From NCBI GenBank assembly GCA_964458125.1, contig CAYWHE010000147.1, positions 1 through 10,284 on the forward strand: a DNA stretch of 10,284 nucleotides. The letters are read 5' to 3'. The notes beneath the pieces are model-generated. The model was not told the origin of the DNA. It ran no database searches and worked only from the letters and a program-made list of their open reading frames with translations. The stretch is from CAYWHE01 sp964458125. GTDB lineage: Bacteria; Bacteroidota; Bacteroidia; AKYH767-A; OLB10. The translations under genes and the position numbers were made by a program. This document shows, piece after piece, positions 7,301 through 10,284 of the stretch; position 1 is the first letter of the stretch; each line of letters begins with the position of its first letter.

Positions 7301-8817
7301 ACAGCCTTATCGTTGGCGTAATCAAATGCCAGGAACCCCTGGTTAGACAGGGAGATCAGCAGGCGCCTGGTCTGCTCGTCATTTTGCCTGATGGAGCGCC
7401 CGAAATCCTGAACATAAATTTCGGTAAGCTGGTACTTTTGCGCATACTGCTTGACCAGGGAAAGCGGATTTTGTTCCATAATGCCCTGTAACTGGAAAAT
7501 CCGTTCCTGACGGAAGAAATTGGAGGATTCAAAAGCCAATTTATGCTCTCCGGCTGCCGTCAGAATTTTCAGGTCTATGATGGGATCATCCACCTTCCAG
7601 CTCAGGCCGTCAAAATACATATCAACATGGTGAAATGAATCGAAAAAAGGACTGGCATTACCCGTTTCCGAGTTCTGGATCAGCGACACTTCCTTATCCT
7701 TATAGAGGTATTTGAACTCCAGCCCGGGATGGTAAATCGAATCGTTTTCGAAATAAATGGTCACGGATGCTTCGGATGAAATCACCCGGTCGGCTTTCAC
7801 GACAAAATTTTTGGAAGCGGCAACCAGGAACCGCTTTCCATTTCTTTTAAAAGTCAGGTGTGCATCCTGTCCGGCATTGCCGGATCCCACCATTTTATTA
7901 CCCTTGACGGAAAACCCGCCCCTGTAATCGGCATCCCGGATCAGCTCCCTGATCTCCAGGTTCTGGTCATAGGAATCGAATCGGGGATAGCCGGTGTTTT
8001 CGCGGGTTGCATTGGCCAGCAGCTTATCACTGAAACGGCCCTTCAGCGGGGTTTTGAAATACTTCGTATAGGTAAGTGTTGCCGAATCGGAACCGAACTC
8101 GGACCCGGTCACATCAATACCATAGGAGCCCAGGCCTGCCCATGCTTCGTTTGCCGGTATGCCGGCCCGTTCCCAGTTAACTTTCCCGGACGTTCCGAAA
8201 AACTGCTTCAAAGTCGGATAATAGGTTCCGCTCACCCCCTGGATAACGAGGGAATCCCCTTTGGCTTCACAGGTGAGATCAATATTTTTAAATTCTATCC
8301 GGGGCAGTGAATCAAATCCGAAATTAAACCGGTTATCGGAGGCATACCACTTCACCGAACCGGATTCATACAGGATGTTCCTGGAAAATAAACCGCTGCA
8401 AACATCCAGGTACTCGGCAAATTTGCGGGCTTTGGATTGTACCAGCTTCTCCAGACTGCTGTTCCAGTTGTTAAAATCCTGTTCGGACAACCCGCTTTGC
8501 GAAAAACCAATCAGGGTAAGCAGGTAATTCTGAAAATCCGGAAATGCCTTTAGTCGTTTTTTAAGCATCAGGTTGCTCATGGTATAAATGGCCTCCTGCT
8601 GCCCGGAAGAAAAGCGGCCGGCACCCCAAACGGCATTAAAAGACTGCATCAGTTTTTCAGCTTCCCTTTTATTGGTTTCCTCAAGGAAATCCTGCATTTC
8701 CCTTATAAACCGGACGGGATCGGATGAAAAAGATTTAACCTGCTGGGCCCGGAGACAGGTAGCCGGCAGCATGAGGCAAACAGATACTAAGAATATTTTT
8801 AAACGCAGTGAGTACAT
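4375..8817 (-). CDS. very large secreted beta-rich protein of unknown function (1480 aa)
   Basis: I do not recognise a named family, though similar long proteins occur, as far as I recall, in other Bacteroidota. A signal peptide is clear: basic start MYSLRLK, hydrophobic 8-22, likely cleavage near RAQ (23-25). Residues about 31-148 look helical. From about 150 to 1440 the chain is almost all alternating beta-type sequence in which phrases such as 'GKVNWERAG' and 'LKGRFSDK' appear. Two segments (about 761-804 and 851-897) look like copies of one another: 'LSHQGLEGKGKIEF' against 'LSSKGLNAAGLIAF', each ending DFEI or DFRI. No other transmembrane helix and no type IX C-terminal sorting domain stands out. 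The pattern loosely recalls AsmA/TamB- or LptA/LptD-like beta-taco proteins, but this is inference. It precedes plsY by 28 bp, which fits an envelope or lipid-related task. The frame is intact over its full length. Confidence 0.85.
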   Translation of the reverse strand: MYSLRLKIFLVSVCLMLPATCLRAQQVKSFSSDPVRFIREMQDFLEETNKREAEKLMQSFNAVWGAGRFSSGQQEAIYTMSNLMLKKRLKAFPDFQNYLLTLIGFSQSGLSEQDFNNWNSSLEKLVQSKARKFAEYLDVCSGLFSRNILYESGSVKWYASDNRFNFGFDSLPRIEFKNIDLTCEAKGDSLVIQGVSGTYYPTLKQFFGTSGKVNWERAGIPANEAWAGLGSYGIDVTGSEFGSDSATLTYTKYFKTPLKGRFSDKLLANATRENTGYPRFDSYDQNLEIRELIRDADYRGGFSVKGNKMVGSGNAGQDAHLTFKRNGKRFLVAASKNFVVKADRVISSEASVTIYFENDSIYHPGLEFKYLYKDKEVSLIQNSETGNASPFFDSFHHVDMYFDGLSWKVDDPIIDLKILTAAGEHKLAFESSNFFRQERIFQLQGIMEQNPLSLVKQYAQKYQLTEIYVQDFGRSIRQNDEQTRRLLISLSNQGFLAFDYANDKAVLKEKLYFYLDALTNKVDYDVIRFESVISGKPNASINLLNFDITMRGVSRINLSDTQRVYVVPAEQEIVLKANRDFTFAGRVHAGRSDFYGKDFSFDYKNFKFLLSHVDSIRLKVLSDTADTNGDRLLIPLKSVLQNVTGELYIDKEDNKSSRRKSSIHPVFKSNKDSYIFYDYPDIYGAVYNRDKFYFHLDPFTIDSLDNFSSGGLAFNGEFVSADIFPVRRDSITIQPDYSLGFQRRTPAGGLAVYKGKGRFTDDFSLSHQGLEGKGKIEFLSSSFNSSHILFFPDSANADAQDFEIKKQVLAGVGFPEVKASDVYINWRPYLDKMYIFKKTKNFDLYDNQVTLDGNLVLSSKGLNAAGLIAFGQSELESRNFDLLQSRFGADTSDFRIHSDDKDILAFQTSNVKSDVDLEKRTADFKSNGGGSFVSFPINQYICYIDQFKWLMDKKMIELGSPAGKDAPGLAGRASEFVSVHPFQDSLRFSAPFAAYSLSDYLINARDVKEVLVADASIQPDEGKVTVEKNAVMRTFQHARVVANTSTKHHTMLNAEITVTGRKTYSGTGDYDYLDQARVRHLIHLTRIAIDTSGQTYANGEIPDTADFTISPNTQYKGKVELLASDPLLRFTGFARVNHQCESIAKNWFSFSSVIDPAGVTIPIKDPQNENREKLSVAIIFAGDSTNVYSTFLSQKKKSSDLEIISADGVLNYDNATELYQITNIEKLKNRDMPGNYISLNDRNCSVYGEGKINLGTNFGQFKLQAEGNVTHNMSIDSVEFDVMLDMDFMFSEEALKAMSELILAFPVLQATNDNRPVFVRGMTDILGKEKYDKFNGEVNLYGSPKKVPDELAHGLFLTDVKMSWNKGTLTYRSKGPIGVGYIQKVPVNRVMDGYLEIIRRRNGDVLNLYLEVAQTWYFFNYQRGVMQAVSSDHKFNDIINNMKPEKRVADEKNGAAPYQYMVSTDRKKNEFVRKFKETGQ
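6127..6267 (-). repeat. second copy of internal protein repeat in the 1480-aa protein
   Basis: Residues about 851-897 (LDGNLVLSSKGLNAAGLIAF onward, ending TSDFRIH) align by eye with residues 761-804. Both have an L-S-x-x-G-L-x-x-x-G-x-I-x-F core, then an S/E-rich turn and a closing D-F-x-I. This is similarity at the protein level only; I see no nucleotide duplication, so it is an old repeat. Confidence 0.5.
6406..6537 (-). repeat. first copy of internal protein repeat in the 1480-aa protein
   Basis: Residues about 761-804 (DDFSLSHQGLEGKGKIEF onward, ending AQDFEI) match the copy encoded at 6127-6267. About 90 residues separate the two starts, which may be the length of one structural module of the beta-rich region. 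Confidence 0.5.
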
Positions 8818-8901
8818 AAGATGAAATGAATATTTTTATTGGCTATGTTAAAATGAAACGTTACAGGTCCGACTTTTATTCCTCGAGATATTCAGCGAGA
8901 A

Positions 8902-9015
8902 TTACCACGCCAAAGACAGTGCGGCATCGTTGTATTTTACTTTATTCACAGTTAGCGGCGGGGAATTAACCCGAATCGATTTTACTTCCATTGACAAACT
9001 AACGGGCAGGTTCAT
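8902..9015 (-). CDS. possible 37-residue ORF overlapping the prmA stop (ATGA)
   Basis: Its ATG shares bases with the prmA TGA in an ATGA overlap (9012-9015), the arrangement often seen in translational coupling. It encodes 37 residues beginning MNLPVSLSMEV and ending YNDAALSLAW before TAA at 8902-8904. There is no recognisable domain, membrane segment or signal peptide. An ORF this short arises readily by chance, and the overlap is the only positive evidence. The remainder of the 8818-9011 gap, up to the start of the 1480-aa gene, shows no clear promoter or terminator to me. Confidence 0.2.
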   Translation of the reverse strand: MNLPVSLSMEVKSIRVNSPPLTVNKVKYNDAALSLAW

Positions 9016-9848
9016 GGCTTTCCAAAATGCAGCATCGTCCAACGGTTGAGGGAAGTTTCCCGGATTTCGGACAGGTTATGCGAAGCGGCAGCGGCCCTGA
9101 TCTGACCGGCATCCTGTTCATAAAAACCACTTAACAACAGGTTGCCGCCATCACGGAGACATGAAGCATAAACGTGAAATTGTTCCAGGATGATATTCCG
9201 GTTGATATTGGCCAGTATACAGTCAAACTTCTCTGACCCGATAACTTCCACACTTCCTGTTTTTATCCGGACGCCAGAGCAACCGTTCATGTTACAATTG
9301 GCAATGGCATTTTCAGTGGCTTTTTCATCAGAATCCACCGCCAGGATACCTGATGCGCCCATTTTAGCCGCCAGCACAGCCAGTATACCGGAACCGCATC
9401 CCATATCAAGGACATCCCTTCCGTTTAAACTGAGCGTCAGCATTTCTGACATCACCAGTGAAGTGGTTTCATGATGACCGGTACCGAACGCCATTTTCGG
9501 TTCAATGATGATGTCGTACAGGCAACCAGGCCGGGGTTGGTGAAAGGGAGCCCGGACGAAAATTTTTTCTGCAATACTTACAGGTTCAAAATTACGCTCC
9601 CATTCTTCGTTCCAGTTTTGGTAAGGGATTATTTTTTTTGTCCAGGAGACCTCGTAACGCGCATTGGGTTTCAGATATTCCAGACCGTGGAGAGCCTGTT
9701 CATTAAATTTATCTGCAGGACAATACGCCTTCAGGCCATGATCATGCTCCTCGAACATATCATACCCGATAACTGCAAGTTCTGCCATAATAATGTCCGA
9801 AAAGGGTTCCCTCGGCTTTACCGTACAATCCAATTCCATGTAATCCAT
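9012..9848 (-). CDS. prmA: ribosomal protein L11 methyltransferase PrmA
   Basis: PrmA uses S-adenosylmethionine to methylate amino groups of ribosomal protein L11 in the cytoplasm. In E. coli these are the N-terminal alpha-amine and two lysines, and loss is well tolerated there. The 278-residue product has an N-terminal substrate-recognition domain (about 1-75), the linker motif 'NWNEEWERNFEP' (78-89) and 'EPKMAFGTGHHETT' (116-129), a PrmA signature. The Rossmann methyltransferase domain follows, with motif I VLDMGCGSG (146-154), the acidic 'AVDSD' (170-174) and the catalytic-site 'ILANINRNII' (211-220). The length suits Bacteroidota versions and is slightly shorter than the E. coli enzyme. 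Two in-frame ATGs are possible, at 9848 and 9839 (Met4); neither has a Shine-Dalgarno sequence. The gene stands alone after a 320-bp intergenic region that holds its likely promoter and two stem-loops. Confidence 0.96.
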   Translation of the reverse strand: MDYMELDCTVKPREPFSDIIMAELAVIGYDMFEEHDHGLKAYCPADKFNEQALHGLEYLKPNARYEVSWTKKIIPYQNWNEEWERNFEPVSIAEKIFVRAPFHQPRPGCLYDIIIEPKMAFGTGHHETTSLVMSEMLTLSLNGRDVLDMGCGSGILAVLAAKMGASGILAVDSDEKATENAIANCNMNGCSGVRIKTGSVEVIGSEKFDCILANINRNIILEQFHVYASCLRDGGNLLLSGFYEQDAGQIRAAAASHNLSEIRETSLNRWTMLHFGKP

Positions 9849-9853
9849 GGAAG

Positions 9854-9861
9854 CAAAAGTA
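9854..9861 (-). promoter_or_regulatory. second -7-like element immediately before the prmA ATG
   Basis: Read leftward, TACTTTTG is an exact TAnnTTTG match. It ends 5 bp before the ATG at 9848, so transcription from it would start at or just before that ATG and give a nearly leaderless message. The -33 position reads GGTT or CGGT, a poor match, so chance is a real possibility. Confidence 0.25.
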
Positions 9862-9934
9862 AGCTATTTTAACTGTACGTAACCGGGATTTTCACTTCAG
9901 GGGTTTTGATCGTAAGCAGCTGCATGGAAACACG

Positions 9935-9972
9935 GCTGAGGCGAACAACAGTGGTCAGAGAAAGCCTTCAGC
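9935..9972 (-). other. stem-loop in the prmA leader
   Basis: GCTGAGGC (9935-9942) pairs with GCCTTCAGC (9964-9972), giving eight pairs with one bulged base and a 21-nt loop. A G-U pair and a C-G pair can extend the stem outward. It is largely G:C and would lie in the 5' leader if prmA is transcribed from the promoter match near 10044. No T-run follows, so it does not look like a terminator. Confidence 0.35.
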
Positions 9973-9981
9973 TGCGGAATA

Positions 9982-9995
9982 TCCGGAGGACCGGA
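9982..9995 (-). other. small tetraloop hairpin in the prmA leader
   Basis: TCCGG (9982-9986) and CCGGA (9991-9995) form a perfect 5-bp stem around four bases. It lies 10 bp from the larger stem-loop at 9935-9972, so the two may form one structured element. By itself it is short enough to be chance. Confidence 0.25.
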
Positions 9996-10043
9996 CAAGT
10001 CTGTCTAAAGGCCTTCCAAATGGTTAACTACCGGTCGTTGCCA

Positions 10044-10074
10044 GAAAAATAATGTCCTGATTATACATGTCAAA
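10044..10074 (-). promoter_or_regulatory. predicted Bacteroidota promoter upstream of prmA
   Basis: Read leftward, an exact TTTG (10074-10071) is followed by a 19-nt spacer and TATTTTTC (10051-10044), which matches TAnnTTTG at five of its six fixed positions. Spacing and order are right for the Bacteroidota primary sigma factor. Transcription would begin near 10037-10040, leaving a leader of about 190 nt before the prmA ATG. The site sits about 95 bp past the stop of the upstream membrane-protein gene. Confidence 0.45.
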
Positions 10075-10083
10075 CCTGTCATG
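10066..10083. promoter_or_regulatory. imperfect palindrome over the -33 box, possible operator
   Basis: The plus strand reads CATGTCAAACCTGTCATG. Its outer CATG and the following CA/TG positions are symmetric (CATGnCA, six bases, TGnCATG), giving 6 of 7 matched bases per half-site. It covers the TTTG -33 element of the predicted prmA promoter, which is where a repressor would sit. On length alone it could be chance. Confidence 0.25.
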
Positions 10084-10168
10084 GTTAAGGAATTTATAAA
10101 ACCGGAATCAGAAACCGGGATATAATTGCCTGGAAGAGGGTCCATATTCCATGTGCGATGATCGGCGA

Positions 10169-10284
10169 TTATTGATACCATATGATGATCAGCCAGAGCA
10201 GGATCAAACCGCCAATCAGTAAAGCACCGTAGGCCAGGAAAGAGGTACCTTGCCTCCAGCGATACCCGGCTGGCGCAAAGGATT
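10169..10284 (-). CDS. C-terminal end of an integral membrane protein (partial)
   Basis: Only the last 37 codons are inside the window; the 5' part lies beyond base 10284. The fragment has a basic stretch (GYRWRQG) followed by one strongly hydrophobic segment, 'FLAYGALLIGGLILLWLIII', and then WYQ and a TAA stop at 10169-10171. This is the form of a final transmembrane helix with a very short tail on the far side. I cannot assign a family from so little. It is on the same strand as prmA but separated by 320 bp with a promoter match in between, so it is probably a separate transcription unit. Confidence 0.6.
   Translation of the reverse strand, partial: SFAPAGYRWRQGTSFLAYGALLIGGLILLWLIIIWYQ

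Noticed and set aside
8826..8969. Rightward 47-residue ORF in the gap between the 1480-aa gene and prmA.
   Set aside because: No ribosome-binding context and no recognisable sequence. It is antisense to the leftward transcription of the region.
9924..10052. Rightward 42-residue basic ORF in the prmA upstream region.
   Set aside because: No promoter or domain was found and it runs antisense to the likely prmA leader. An ORF this short is expected by chance.
10059..10074. TTGACA followed closely by TATAAT on the minus strand, resembling E. coli -35 and -10 boxes.
   Set aside because: Only two bases separate the boxes instead of about 17, and the organism appears to use Bacteroidota-type promoters. 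The same bases are better explained as the TTTG box and spacer.
10005..10283. Open leftward frame of 92 codons overlapping the membrane-protein end and running into the prmA leader.
   Set aside because: Its composition looks random, with scattered His, Cys and Trp and no domain pattern. The competing frame over the same bases encodes a clear terminal transmembrane helix with a proper stop.

Overview
The window looks like chromosomal DNA from a member of the Bacteroidota. The evidence is as follows. The start codons lack clear Shine-Dalgarno sequences and sit behind A/T-rich leaders. Several intergenic regions carry matches to the Bacteroidota promoter form (TTTG, 19-21 nt, TAnnTTTG). Two predicted secreted proteins are of types I associate with this phylum: a TPR / PD40-propeller / SPOR envelope protein, and a 1480-residue beta-rich protein with a signal peptide ending in 'RAQQ'. 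The enzymes (MiaA, PlsY, PrmA) are ordinary housekeeping genes. I see no phage, insertion sequence, CRISPR, tRNA or rRNA, so this is mainly a core-genome region.

Layout. Bases 1-129 hold the possible tail of an upstream gene, an A/T-rich hairpin with a T-run, and a good promoter. Two genes then run rightward: a pRiA4b ORF-3-like protein with a very acidic tail (130-741) and miaA (772-1710, TTG start). Everything further right runs leftward. In transcription order this is: the C-terminus of an unidentified membrane protein (10169-10284, cut by the window edge), a 320-bp intergenic region with promoter- and hairpin-like signals, prmA (9012-9848), a possible 37-codon ORF overlapping the prmA stop, the 1480-aa protein (4375-8817), plsY 28 bp further on (3714-4346), and the TPR/PD40/SPOR protein (1711-3582). 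The last gene meets miaA tail to tail with no base between the two stop codons.

How the genes may work together. miaA and prmA both serve translation, through tRNA A37 prenylation and ribosomal protein L11 methylation. plsY makes lysophosphatidate for membrane phospholipids. Just upstream of it, and probably co-transcribed, is the 1480-aa secreted protein, whose beta-rich, internally repeated architecture loosely recalls periplasmic lipid-transport proteins. That resemblance is inference. The SPOR protein would bind peptidoglycan in the periplasm. The leftward cluster therefore has an envelope theme.

The best candidates for something undescribed are the 1480-aa protein paired with plsY, the PorE-like protein ending in SPOR rather than OmpA, and the region upstream of prmA, which combines a promoter match, a palindrome over its -33 box and two stem-loops. 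I do not see a clear new defence or mobile system.
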